Positions 38,561-49,750 of a DNA stretch of 64,000 bases are shown here, one piece after another (the first letter of the stretch is position 1; every line of letters starts with the position of its first letter). Source of the stretch: Auriscalpium vulgare (lineage: Eukaryota > Basidiomycota > Agaricomycetes > Russulales > Auriscalpiaceae); assembly GCA_019915015.1 (NCBI GenBank), contig JAHBBC010000043.1:1-64000 (forward strand), written 5' to 3'. Both the position numbers and the translations under genes were made by a program. The notes below the pieces were generated by a model. The model was given only the letters and a program-made list of their open reading frames with translations, searched no databases and was not told the origin of the DNA.

Positions 38561-40113
38561 CGTAGGGGCTGCTGCCAGCTCTAGGGGAGACCAAGATTCG
38601 AGAAAAGGTGGCGTGGCGACGGCACAGTCCGTGAATCCCTGCGAAATTGAAGTTCTGACGTTCATGGATGCGACGGCAGGTCGGACTGCCCAGCCTTGAG
38701 TCTGAATCTGCGGAGAGCCCGGACATCACCGAGCGGAGATTAGAGTCGGCCGTAGAGCCCGTAAACTCCGAAGATGCTCACGTAGCTCCGCTAGCTTCTA
38801 CTTACCGTGCTCGACGTCCTCGAGATTTGCTGAAGCGTCGAAAGTACAAAGCCAACTTGTCGCGAGGAGAACAGATGCAACGCGGCGCACATCCTCGCAC
38901 ATCGGCATCCCGAGAAGACGATGCAGATCCACGCCACACTTCAACTCGCTTTCTAATCGTTTTCCACGTGGGCGCGGCGCAGTGACCAGTCGGTAACCAC
39001 GCCAACCCCGCGAATCCGCTGACGATGTGCTGCAGACCGCGCGGCGGTGAAATTCTACCCGCCCATCGGCCGCCAACGTGTCTACGTCCGATGGCGAGTC
39101 GTCAGTCTTGATTGTGACAGAAAAAAGGGGAGTTACTCGCAGAAAAGGCTACGTCTGAGACTTCCGATGAACAAATGTCAGACTTGTCCACTCGTCAATC
39201 GAAGGTTAGAATTCGCGGCAAAGCTGTCCCGCTTGACCGGGATGTATTCGATCGACATCATCTTAGCGGCTTGCCTTTGCTGTCTCCGGGACTTTAAATA
39301 TTGTGTACGACCGAAGTCAGCGTGAGAACTTATCGCGGCCACGCCCAAGCCACGCCGACTCAGACAGCAGCACACGACATCGACCCATCTCCACGGCCGT
39401 GATGGCGATCCCGTCGCTCTTCTCCCCCTTCATTCTCTATTCGCAACAGGCATTGTCGTGAAAAGCTCGTCCAAGATTCTTCCTATGACAACGAACGCTA
39501 AAGCCAGGTCGCCGCTTCTGCTGACGAGGACAACTTGTTGAGATTGCTCAGGCTGCGTTCGACGGCGACAGCCCTGACACGGATACAACCCTCCACTTGT
39601 GCCTTTCCTTCCTTTCTGTGTATTTGTCTACTCTGACGCCCAAAATCCCATGTCAAATCTTCTTTGCCGCTCAGCTACTGTATCGCAACTCTTCTGCTGC
39701 GGGTATACCGGATATCAGCCAGCGGGCAAACCGCATGCCGCAGAAGAGGTAGATACAGCTAAGATGATTCTCTTAACGGCAAGAATCACATCGTAGGGAT
39801 GGCATCGTACGTACCGCCTTCCACATTCATTTCTCCGAGCTCTGTGGCGTTCTTTCTTCCCAGCGCTAGCTGGCAGGATGAACTCTATCACCACGCCTTG
39901 TTCTATAGCAGGCAGGCTCATGTCCCACGGCGAAGGAAGCTACGTCTGCCTTCAGCCGCGGTGATCCTCCATCGGGGACTGCATCTTGGCCTGCGACGAC
40001 CGGCGAAGCATCGTTACCTGACGCCGTGGCCTCATCTGCCTCAAGTAACCAGCCCCTCGTTCCACTTGCGCCGCATCAGCCGCCACGCCCTGCCCCCTCC
40101 CCGCCCGCTCGCC
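38561..40113. other. intergenic, upstream of the seven-TM gene
   Basis: No gene recognised. The last few hundred bases before 40114 should hold the promoter and leader of the seven-TM gene. Confidence 0.45.
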
Positions 40114-41353
40114 ATGTCTGACAACTCGGACCTTCTCTTCCAGAACTCGTACTACATCGGCAACAACTTCAACACCATCCTCTATGGTGAGCAGCGGCAG
40201 TCCTTTCGTCGCGAACCACGCGCTCACGCCTCGTGCAGGCGTCCAGCTGGTCCTCTATGTCATGACGATGCAGCGGCTGGTGCGGACGAAGCGCAAGTCC
40301 ACCGCGGACAAGTTCTTCATCTTCCACAGCACGGCGACGCTGGTCCTCATCACGATATACGTCGCCGTGGAGAGCGTGTTTGGTGAGGAAATGTGGATCG
40401 TGAACCGCGACTTCCCTGGGGGCCAAGGCGCGTACCTCGCCACGTTCGCGGCCGTCTGGTACCAGACAATGGGCACTGCCGCCTCGGTCGCGCTCAACCT
40501 GCTCAGCGACGGTCTTCTTGTTCGTGTTTAGCCTTTCTTCTTGTCAAACAAAGGACGTTGATCAACGCGATCTGATAGATCTACCGCTGCTACATCGTCT
40601 GGAACGACTTCCGCGTGCTCATCTTCCCAGGCATCCTCTACCTCGCGACCCTCGGTACGTCGCTCCCTCTATCCCATCCACCCAGCAATCTGACCCGCGC
40701 ACATTTAGCTCTAGGCGTCGTTGAGCTATGGGCGTCCGGCGCACCGCACAGCGACTTCTTCGCCGGGCTCGCTGCGCACCTCGGGCTCGCATACTACTCG
40801 CTCTCGATCGGGCTGAACGTCGTCGTGACGTCCATCATCTGCGGGCGGCTGCTGTGGTACGCGCGCACCGCGAAGCACTACCTCGGCGCAGACGTCTCGG
40901 GCACGTACTTCAGCGTCGCCGCGCTCGTCGTCGAGTCCGCGCTGCCGTACTCGATGGCCGGCATCGCGTTCCTCGTGTCGTACGGCCTCAACAGCGAGAT
41001 CTCGATCCTGTTCCTGTCGATCTACGTCATGTTCACGGTGCGTCTCAAGGCTTCATGGTGTGGCGACGGCTGACAGTGGCGCTTGCGTGTTGCAGGCCGT
41101 GTCCCCGCAGATGCTCGTGCTGCGCGTCGTCGATGGCCGCGCGTGGAAGCAAAACCAGATGACGGACACGTCGACGACGCTCGACTTCACCAACTCGAGC
41201 CGCGGGCAGACGAACGGCTCGTCGCAGTACGTCAGCGGGAGCACGAAGGACGACGGCATCATGGTGCGCCTCGAGACGATGAACAAGACGGACCGCTCGG
41301 TCGAGGACATCGGCAAGTTCTCGACGTCGGGCGACAGCGCGAGCCACATCTAG
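40114..41353 (+). CDS. seven-TM integral membrane protein (Agaricomycete family)
   Basis: Five exons (40114-40186, 40239-40519, 40579-40654, 40709-41037 and 41096-41353), 1017 nt, 338 residues. Hydrophobic segments can be read at NTILYGVQLVLYVMTMQ, FFIFHSTATLVLITIYVAV, YLATFAAVWYQTMGTAASVA, VLIFPGILYLATLALGVVEL, LGLAYYSLSIGLNVVVTSII, AALVVESALPYSMAGIAFLV and ISILFLSIYVMF, giving seven spans. The conserved VFGEEMWIV loop, the LLIYRCYIVWND motif and SPQMLVLRVVDGRAW after the last span identify a large Agaricomycete family that is usually annotated as hypothetical. Topology resembles a GPCR but I see no class-specific motif. The Ser/Thr-rich tail is probably cytosolic. All introns are 52-60 nt and the frame closes, so the gene appears functional. 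Confidence 0.88.
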
Positions 41354-41933
41354 TCTGCGCGACGCCGCGCCCCGTTCTTGCTTGGTTGGATCCGTGTTCG
41401 ACGCGCGGCACTATACTTTGCAGTAAATTTATTGCCCTTTTCTTGCTTCTTACGAATGTAGTAACGTACTGCGAGTGGGTATTTGCGAGCGGCGGGTTGT
41501 ACGATACTGTAAACGTAGAATGCTTTATTGGAGAGCATCATCAACAGGGGGAAAGAACTGTGCGACTACATGTACGCGCCGCAGTTTTGTACATGCCAAA
41601 GATAATTTGCAGCTAGTTACGTCTGTAAGTACACGCAGACATCCTCCAAGCCAGATTTCGCCCGCGCGACGGGGCTCGTCAGAGGGCTCTCGCTGCCCTG
41701 ATCTGACCGTAGATGTAGTGATGTCTCGTACGCTGTCCGGTCATGGATTCATAGAGGCCGCTGGGCTTCCGAAAGGCCGAGGATCCAAGAGTTGTATCGT
41801 GCTGTAGCAGCGTCCGCAGCTGCTCAATTGATGATTGTAGCCTCTTGAGCTCCAAGCAGACGCATTGTGACGGAGAGGTAGGGGGGGCACAGAGATGGGG
41901 GAAAAGTTATAAGGCCAATCGGCCGCCGTGCTG
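41354..41933. other. 3' flank of the seven-TM gene
   Basis: Contains the second copy of the 59-bp repeat and otherwise nothing recognisable. Confidence 0.4.
41651..41709. repeat. 59-bp repeat, copy 2
   Basis: Same core as 36419-36477 with about half a dozen substitutions, same orientation. Confidence 0.6.
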
Positions 41934-42066
41934 GGCCATCTGGTGAGAATGCAACAGACTCGACACAGTCTGTGTCCCTCAAATGACCCTGCAACTGCAG
42001 TACCTGTGGCTGCATTCCAATTTCGGGCAGTCTTGTCCTCTGACCCTGAGGCAATGCTCACTGCCA
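41934..42066 (-). pseudogene. WD40-repeat crumb
   Basis: Two frames of the minus strand together read VSIASGSEDKTARNWNAATG, then LQLQGHLRDTDCVESVAFSP and DG. This is one and a half WD40 blades in the style of the C-terminal WD40 arrays of fungal NACHT-WD40 (HET-E-like) proteins. The frame change and the lack of neighbours make it a relic. Confidence 0.6.
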
Positions 42067-42477
42067 ACGAAAGTGTCAGTGCTCTTTCGCGCCGAGCGGC
42101 CAACTTGCACTCACGGAGTGGCTTCTGCGGCGGAGTCAGCGGAGGGTTGTCGCCGAGATCCGTCTTCTTTGCGTCCGGGCAGGAAATAGTGCCGGATGTT
42201 TTTCAACATCGCTTGAAGTGCATGTGGGTAGCTCGTCAAAAAGTGCCGTCTCCTCTGTCAGCGGGCAGCCATTTGAGCTGGTGGTGAGCGCCGTGTGTTA
42301 CTGGCGCTTGTTGCAATCGAGTGGTCGCTCACCTCGGTACCGGTCTTGGACCGCTGATTCTGATTCGCCTTGGGGCAGCGAAGGCGCGCTCAGCATACAT
42401 AGTAGCGCGGTCGGATAGCTCGAGGGCGACTCACATAGTCAGCATGTTACACGACATGGTATGTGGTGGACGATGCC

Positions 42478-42930
42478 GATGGCATTGCCTTCGGGACTTT
42501 GGTATCTTCTTCTCAGCGCCGTGGGACTCTCGTGATCTCGGCTCTTGTTCTGAAAGGGCGGGAATCGTCAGCTGCACTCAGCAAAATAGCAGTAGGACAT
42601 ATAGACACTTGAGACTCACAGTGTACATGTACACAATGGAGCGCATGTTGCGCTGTGCTTGTCGATGTTTGCAGGTCGAATAGGATGCAAAAAGCTGGAG
42701 GAGTGAGGAGATGATGGGGAAGTGAGCAATGCGATGGGCTGTTATACCCGCAGAACGATGATCCAGCAGCCTGGTGTGGCGCATACCTCGTCGACAAAAC
42801 GTATGAGCACGTGGGCCGTCGCGCGGCACGAGTACAACACCTACGAGCGAGCGTGACGTGGCGGCACGCCTGGACATCATGTAGGCGTGGCGCCTTGTTG
42901 ACGTTGGCAGACAAACGTCTGCGTCGAATA
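42478..42930. repeat. segmental duplication, copy 2
   Basis: Second copy of the block at 38037-38560, with small deletions. Only the 5' flank of the F-box/LRR-like gene was copied. Confidence 0.65.
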
Positions 42931-43683
42931 CGCGTTGCCCGGGTGCCCCGTTCAATGGAGCTACCGCCAGCGCTAGGGTAGCGCAAGAGTCCGGATGATG
43001 TGGCCTGAGTCGCCTGACGGCACAGTCATACCGCGTGGTCGACATCTGGCGTTCATGATACGCCATTTCTAACGCGAAAGCGTAGTTGACCACTAGGTCG
43101 CGATGCGCCGAAATGAGAGCAAAAAAACACTGCACGGCACCTACAACACGAGCGCACGATGTCAGCACGAAGACACGCTATTTCGAGGCACACGCCTGCT
43201 CCACGAGCACCCGGCAATAGATCTCTGGACTCGAGAGTCGACCGTCACGCGCGAGCGCGGTAGATTAGCGTCGAAAGAGCGGGCTCACAGTCTGCCCACA
43301 GCCTCCCACAGCGCTCACGCGAGGCTGATGCCGATTCACCATCCGTCCTCGTGCGCTTTCTGTACAATTAAAAAATATCAGGCAGGCAGTGTCACCCAGT
43401 GTAAGCAAGCCGAATGCCTGAGCACAGCTAAAGCGCTGGTGGTGGGAGTGAGATGGACGTTCACTGACACGGATAACTCGTAGGCCAGTGACTCGGGGCG
43501 GGGGCGGTCCGGCGTTTTCGGGCCGAATGCAAACACCGGCCGGCCGGCGGACGTCCGACGGACGTCGACGGTCGACGAAGTTTGCGCTGCTCAAGAACCA
43601 TGGTGTCGACGATGTCGAGCAGCGCTATCTACGACTCAGTGAAGGCCGATGGACGCACACCGATCTTCTTCTTCAATGTTCCA
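42931..43683. other. intergenic, promoter side of the TPR gene
   Basis: No gene supported. A TATA box follows at 43684. Confidence 0.45.
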
Positions 43684-43690
43684 TATAAAG
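43684..43690 (+). promoter_or_regulatory. TATA box of the TPR gene at 43761
   Basis: TATAAAG, 77 nt upstream of the start codon. Confidence 0.5.
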
Positions 43691-43760
43691 ATCTCTAGCA
43701 AAACTGTCCGTCGTTCTCGCCGCTCTCCCAGCAGTCCTCCAGCAGTCCCCATCCTCCAAG

Positions 43761-44869
43761 ATGTCCCAGTCCAGCAAGGTCAATTTCAGTGCTTACCTTG
43801 AGGTACGTGCGAAGTTTCCTCGGCTTTCCAGCCTACTTACCCTCCGCAGCAGATGAACGACGAGGCTGCCGCAGCGTTCCTCACCTTGATGGACTGCGAC
43901 TTGCTCGCACGGGATATTACGCCTGGGTCAAAGTGGACCGTGAACCTGACTCGCTACAGCGCGGAGCCCGCGTCCCCATCCCCAGAGACGACGCCGGTGT
44001 GCGGGTGTACCCTTCTCACGTGCGACGACGCGAATACGGGGAAGCCGCGCTTCCACAAGGTCTACGACACCTCTCCATCGTCCGACGACGTGGTCGCGTA
44101 CGTCTCCACTCCCTCTCATGCGCAAACATCCGAAGTGACCTGTCACGCAGGTTTGTCCGCCGCTGCATCATGGCTCCCAAACAGCCCCAGGACGTCGCGC
44201 TCCCCGAGCGCATGCTCTTCTGCGCAGCTTTCCGCCCGCACAAGTTCGCCCTCACGCTTTTACTCAACGAGTTCGAGTACCTCTCGCTTTTCAAATGGCA
44301 GATCGCAGACGCGTCTGACCAGCAGCAGTACACGCCACCCGACATCTTCACCTACCTCCTTTGCCTCGCCAACGAACTGAAGGGTATCGGGAACGGGCAC
44401 TTCGACGGAAGGCGCCGTGAAGACGCCGTGCGCTCGTACACGATCGCGCTGGGCGACCTCGACCGCGCGGTGGCGCTCCGGCCGCAGCGCGCCGATGCGC
44501 CGACCCGCCGCCTGCGCGCGGTGCTGCTCGCGAACCGCGCCGCCGCGCAGCTGCTGATGTGCGATGGCGGTAAAACCAAAGACATTCGGGTTGGATGGAA
44601 GGACGCGGACGCGGTGGCGGCGCTGCAGGATGGACGCGCGGCGGAGGAAGCGGATCCGACGTATGTGAAGGGGTGCGTGTTCTGCGTTGATTGCTTCCGG
44701 GTAGTCTGTGGTACTCACCGGTGCGCGCAGGTATTTCCGTCAGGTGGCTGCGTACGAGAGGCTGGGAAAATTGGGACAAAGGTGTGCAGTGCTCGAGCGC
44801 GCCCTGGGCCACGTGCATGGCGCGGATGTTTTGGCCGTGAAAAATGCGCTGGATTCGTACGCAGGCTAG
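43761..44869 (+). CDS. TPR-family protein, subtype A (intact)
   Basis: Four exons (43761-43802, 43850-44097, 44151-44672 and 44731-44869), 951 nt, 316 residues. Exon 1 encodes MSQSSKVNFSAYLE. Exon 2 encodes the subtype A domain: EAAAAFLTLMDCDLLARDIT, WTVNLTRYSAEPASPSPET, CTLLTCDDANTGKPRF. Exon 3 starts with the family core FVRRCIMAPKQPQDVALPER and MLFCAAF, then TPPDIFTYLLCLANELKGIG and TPR-like helices (DAVRSYTIALGDLDRAVALR, RLRAVLLANRAAAQLLM, DGRAAEEADPTYVKG). The last exon gives YFRQVAAYERLGKLGQRCAV with a final helix. No signal peptide or membrane span, so probably cytosolic. Two more subtype A genes follow within 5 kb on the same strand, so this is a tandem array. Function unknown; TPRs of this kind bind other proteins. 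Confidence 0.8.
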
Positions 44870-45496
44870 ATGGAAGGCCCGTAGGTGTTGTTCCATTGCA
44901 GATTATGAGAACGCTAGAACATAGGTTTCACAGGATACTCGTGATGTAAATGTGTGTAAAACGTACGCTCTACGTGTTCGCCGACGGGCTGGAAGAAAGA
45001 GGGCGTGGACAGCAATACCGATTGTCTCAGAGAATCAGGGTGTCGCGGACAGTCCATCTTTGCGGTTCATCGCATCTAGCGCGCGAGATACAACGGTGGG
45101 TCTTAGCGTTCGGGCGGCATTGTGACCGGTCACCATTCACTACGTCCGCACACGCGCTTCTACGCACCTGTGTCGAGTCTTGGTACAAACAACACAAGCA
45201 GGACGGACGATTTTACCGAGGACAAGTCTAACTGTCTTTTGATCAAGGCCGAGTATAAGGTTGCTGTGGCGCCGAGGAGGCAACAGCCTGCATGTACGTA
45301 TTTCTCAACTAAAGATCACCTGCATACCCTCCTAAAACAATAACTTGCGCTTCACAATGGCTGCCGACGCTGGTCTAATGATGGCCTCCATTTGTGGGTC
45401 TACAATTGTCACAATGATACATGAATACCTCCAGCAGGCGCAACGCCCATCATCTCCTCTGTTTCCCTGGGCACTATTCCCAACAAATTCCCCAAG

Positions 45497-46710
45497 ATGT
45501 CCCTCAACTTCAAGTTGAACGGCTGTCTCTCCCTCATTTATTCCACAGAGGTAGTCGTGATTGCTTTTCCGATGACCAATCTCCTTACCCTTCGCATTCC
45601 CATCAGCCCTTGGCACTTACCAATTGGATCAATGATGACGGGGTCAAACGCGATCCTTTGTCACGAGCTACGGAGAGGTTCCTCGAGAAGTTTGACTACC
45701 CGTCACTTGTACCACCGCCCGCGCCTGGAACGACGTGGACGGTGACCATGACTAGCTACATCCCAGAGCCTGCGTCCCAAGAGACGATGGGGCTGCCGCA
45801 CAGCACTCTGCTGGTGTGCCACGATGAGGGCACGACGCGCGGTGAGCTGTTCCTCGATGCCCCCCCGTCGTCCAAAGACGTATCTCAGTAGGTCTTCCCA
45901 TTTCCAGATCAACCATCGTAAGTACTGAAATCTGTCCTACAATGCAGGTTCCTCCGCCTCTGCATGGCGATGCCTTCTTCTGCTCAGAAACCCGCACTCC
46001 CTACGCGCATAGTCTTCCCAAACGCGCTCATTTCAGACGCCCTCCTGCCGTTTCTCAACACGTTCCCCGCGCCGTTCTCCTGGACGATTTCAAGCGCCGG
46101 GCCTGACGCGCAGTACACGCCGTCCACTGTCTTCGCCAGAATTGAACTCACCGCCGAGAAGCTGAACAAAATCGGGCATGGACACTGGCGGAAAGAGCGC
46201 TATGCGGACGCGGTCGAGGCTTCCACAGACGCGCTGAAGGTGCTCGAGCACGCTATGGCGCTTTGGCCGCAGCTCGTCAGTTCGTCGACGTGCCGGCTGC
46301 GCGCGGTACTGATCATTAACCGCACGATGGCGCGTATCTGCTGGCTTGATGACGAAGAATACGGGAAGGATGAGGGCCAGTGGGCCGTGTTGCGAGATGC
46401 GCACGCGGCGGAGGAGGCAGACCCAACTTATTTGGACGGGTGTGTGCTCTGCTTTGAATGCTGCCGGCTTTTTTTTGGCGCTCACGAAGGTGTCGGCAGG
46501 TATCTCATGCAGGTGTTTGTGTACAACTTGGAGGGAAACCGGGGTGCAACTCACAGGCGCTCGGTGCTCCGGCGTGCCCTGGGCAACGTAAGTGACGAGG
46601 ATGTCCAGGTCGTGAAGAAATTGGACATGCTGGATGAGTCGTTCAAAGGTTTCTTAGGTGTTACTCCATTTCAGTCTGTGAGACCGCAATTTCACATACT
46701 ATCGATGTAG
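45497..46710 (+). CDS. TPR-family protein, subtype A, second array member
   Basis: Four exons (45497-45550, 45607-45887, 45948-46439 and 46500-46710), 1038 nt, 345 residues. Order as in the gene at 43761: short first exon (MSLNFKLNGCLSLIYSTE), subtype A domain (FLEKFDYPSLVPPPAPGTTW, TVTMTSYIPEPASQETMG, STLLVCHDEGTT), core (FLRLCMAMPSSAQKPALPTR, FLNTFPAPFSW), TPR-like helices (VEASTDALKVLEHAMALWPQ, RLRAVLIINRTMARICW, AHAAEEADPTYLDG). The last exon diverges after RRALGNVSDEDVQVVKKL and adds a 30-residue extension with no known motif. The first intron begins GTAGTCGTGA exactly as in the gene at 47882, showing their common origin. All junctions are GT-AG. Confidence 0.78.
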
Positions 46711-47175
46711 ATGTGTGTAATTTACATATTTCACTTGGTATTGAGAAATTGCGCTCTATGTGTTTGCTGGAGGGCTGGAACAATGAGGGCGTGGGCAGCA
46801 AATACCGAGGCATCCCGGTTATGTGAACTTTCAAGTTCCTTGTCTGCGGTAGCAGCGCATCAGCAGTGTGCGGCCCTCCCATGGCATCTCAACATCCCAC
46901 GTATGTAGGAATGGTCGGTGGTTATCAGCGCCTGGACGCCATTGTGACCAGCCACTAGCACACCGCCAATCCGTATGTACACGCGTTTGGAGGGAAGGCG
47001 GCGCTGTGGCGAGGTTAGGCGCGCGCCACCGAATTGATCGTGAGAATCTACCCGACTGGTGTCCGATGAGTTGTCTGAGTTACTCACTTAACTGTCCGCC
47101 ACACCAACCGCCGCATCGCACTGCCCAGCGAACTCCTCCTGATGACTTCGGGCAATCTTTCGGCCGCACACGGGT

Positions 47176-47523
47176 AAAGGTATTGGGCTCGGGGACGGGC
47201 ACTTCGACGGACGGCGCTGCGAAGAAACCTACCTGCGCCGGCGATCAATCGGGAAGGACGCGGACGCGGTGGTGGCGCTGCAGGACGGGCGCGCGGCGGA
47301 GGAAGCGGATCCGACATGGTGAAGGGGTGCGTGGCCTTCCTTGTGTGCTTGTGGGTCGTCTGTGGTGCTAATTGGGGCGCAGGTGCCTCTGTCAGCTGGC
47401 TGTCTACGAGAGGCCGGGAGAAACGGGAAAGAGGCGTGCGGTGCTCGAGCGCGTGAGCCACGTGAATGTCCTGGCCGTGAAGAATGCGCTGGGTTCGGAC
47501 GCGGGCCAGGCAGCAGCTTCGTA
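47176..47523 (+). pseudogene. TPR-family fragment, subtype A
   Basis: DNA closely similar to exons 3-4 of the gene at 43761 but with internal deletions. It begins at GGGACGGGCACTTCGACGG, loses much of the TPR region, keeps GACGCGGACGCGGTGG and the donor GTGCGT, and then an acceptor and remnants of the last exon. No complete frame can be read. Subsequent DNA to 47881 is the promoter side of the next gene and has an AT-rich TATTTAAG site near 47809. Confidence 0.65.
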
Positions 47524-47881
47524 GGTGTTGTTTCTCGTTGCGTTGCAGATCACGGAACGTATACTGATTTGAAACGCCACGAAACGTTCCTAGGGGAAAA
47601 TAATAACAGCGTCCGGACGCCATTGTGACCGGTCAGTACTAGTCAGGCCTTCGGTCCTGGTTCTAGCGTTGTGCGTATTAGCCTTGTTAGGGCAACTATC
47701 AAGAACAAACCCGGCGTTTCCGGGCCTCGCCAGCGTCGGGGCTTCTATTGTTCGCTTTAGTCACTTGCCAGACAAGGGCACAGACAAATGGCTAAGCTCA
47801 GGCTCGATATTTAAGGCCTCCGACCACCGGGCGATGGCTTCAGTCATTTATCCTCTGAAACTTCTTCCCAGCAGCCCCGAG

Positions 47882-49504
47882 ATGTCTACCAATGCTTTCA
47901 CCAATACTTCCGCCAATGCTAAGCGGGCCCTACAGGCAATCCAGGTAGTCGTGACTAATCGCCGTCTCCATGTCCATTCTCTAACCCGACGTATTGCCTT
48001 CAGACCCTATTAGACGTTGAAATGCCATTGGCGTTCATCAAGAACGCCTTTGAAGGCGCCGCTCACGGCAATCTCAAGTCAAGCACTGAGGAGGGGTACC
48101 TTGCCGCCTTCGACTATACCTCGCTATCAGCGACAGCGACTCCAACGACGTGGAAACTGAACATGACCAAATACGAGCCGGACGAGACGTCCCCAGACAC
48201 CACGGTGCTTCCACCGGGGCCCGAGTCGCCCCACTGCACCGTGCTGGTGTGCCACGACGCGGGAACGGGAAAGTCGCGCTCTGAGAAGCTCCTATCTGGC
48301 TGTGCCCTGTCATCCGACGCCGTGCTCATGTAGGGCTCTTCACCTCACATCTAGATTCGGCGGTATCACTTATTGTACCGGATTTGTAGGTTCCTCCGCC
48401 GCTGCATGGTGGCGCCTTCTTCTCCTCAGCAGCCCGCCCTCCCCACGCACATGATCTTCTCTAACGCGTTCCTTCCGCATGAACCCGCCTTCGAGGACTT
48501 CCTCCGAACGCTCTCCGTTACTTGGGAGATTTTGGACGGCTCCGACCCGCAGTACACGCCGCCCGACATCTTCGCCGAGCTCTTCCCATACGCTGAACGG
48601 TTTAAGAAGATCGGGGAATTGTCCATGGCAGCTAGGGACCCCACCAGCGCGGAGGCCATTTTCACACTTGGGCTCACCGAGGTTGAGCGCGCGATGAGGC
48701 TCCGGCCACAGCGCGTCGATACGCCGACGCGCCGACTGCGCGCGGAGCTGCTCGCGAACCGTGCAGAGGCGCTCATCGAGAAGTACGATGCCGATCAAGA
48801 CAAGATTGCTGGGAACTTGGAGGCAGCGCTGAGGGATGCGTGCGCGGCGGAGAAAGCCGACCCAACGTATATGAAGGGGTACGTCTTCTGTATTCAGTAC
48901 TGCTGGTTCATCCGTGGTGCTCACTGGTGCGGTTAGGTATGTCTGTCAGGTATTGGTGCATGAAAGGCTGGAAGAAATGGACGAGATCCATGAGGTCCGT
49001 AAACGCGCGCTGGTCCACGTGCAAGGGGACGATGCGCCGACGCGCCGACTGCGCGCGGAGCTGCTCGCGAAGTGCGCAGAGGCGTTCATCAATATGTACG
49101 ATGCCGTTCAAGCCGAGAGTGCTCGGTACTTGGAGGCAGCGCTGAGGGATGCGTGCACGGCGGAGGAAGCCGACCCAACGTGTCAAGAGGTGTACGTGTT
49201 CTGACTTCAGTACTCTGGTTCATTCGTGGTGCTCATTGGTGCGGGTAGGTATGTCTCGCAGGTATTTGCGCATGAAAGGCTGGGACGAATGGACGAGGTC
49301 CGTGTGGTCCTTCAACGCGCGCTGGTCCAGGTGCCAAAGGACGATAAGAAAGACGTGGAGGAGGCGCTGGCTGAATATGGGTGGGCTTCTACTGAAAGTA
49401 CCTGGCTGACTCGTCACTGGCTCAGTAAAAGCCTGGTCACCAGTTTCTGGGTGGGCGGCTTGATGGTGGCAGGACTTGGTATATACTTAAGTTATCGGCG
49501 CTGA
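47882..49504 (+). CDS. TPR-family protein, subtype A, with duplicated exon and tail anchor
   Basis: Five exons (47882-47944, 48004-48329, 48390-48878, 48937-49191 and 49249-49504), 1389 nt, 462 residues. Exons 1-3 follow the subtype A plan (TLLDVEMPLAFIKNAFEGAA, WKLNMTKYEPDETSPDT, CTVLVCHDAGTGKS, FLRRCMVAPSSPQQPALPTH). Exon 4 is chimeric: it starts like the usual last exon (YVCQVLVHERLEEMDEIHEV) and then repeats the end of exon 3 (APTRRLRAELLAKCAEAF, EAALRDACTAEEADPT). Exon 5 is a second last exon (YVSQVFAHERLGRMDEVRVV). The protein thus has one extra TPR-like unit. It ends in a hydrophobic helix, LVTSFWVGGLMVAGLGIYLS, with a YRR tail, which is a tail-anchor signature (ER or mitochondrial outer membrane). 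Neither feature occurs in its relatives. Confidence 0.8.
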
Positions 49505-49631
49505 GTTGGCTCGATATTCGTCTGTAATAATCATGATGCCATCCGTTATAGATACTTGCTAGTAGTCGTGGGTTTCAGAGTATTCATACGTCAGATGCAT
49601 AGAATTTGCAGGCCAACGAAGTACGAAATTC

Positions 49632-49683
49632 GGTATTTGCGGCTGTTGTCCGTGAGCTTCTGATCCTAACACAGCCAAACATC
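49632..49683. repeat. three-copy dispersed motif, copy 3
   Basis: TATTTGCGGCTGTTGTCC followed by GATCCTAACACAGCCAAACA. It is nearest in sequence to the copy at 32187. Confidence 0.6.
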
Positions 49684-49709
49684 GACGGCATCGGCTGGCC
49701 ACAGTTGGC

Positions 49710-49750
49710 GTCTTTTCGCCGGTAGGTCACCTACTAAATCCGGAAGGTGG
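49710..49750. repeat. outer inverted repeat, left arm
   Basis: Forty-one bases starting GTCTTTTCGCCGGTAGG, inverse complement of 55023-55063 with about three mismatches. Weaker similarity extends outward to a shared TGGCCA. Confidence 0.7.
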
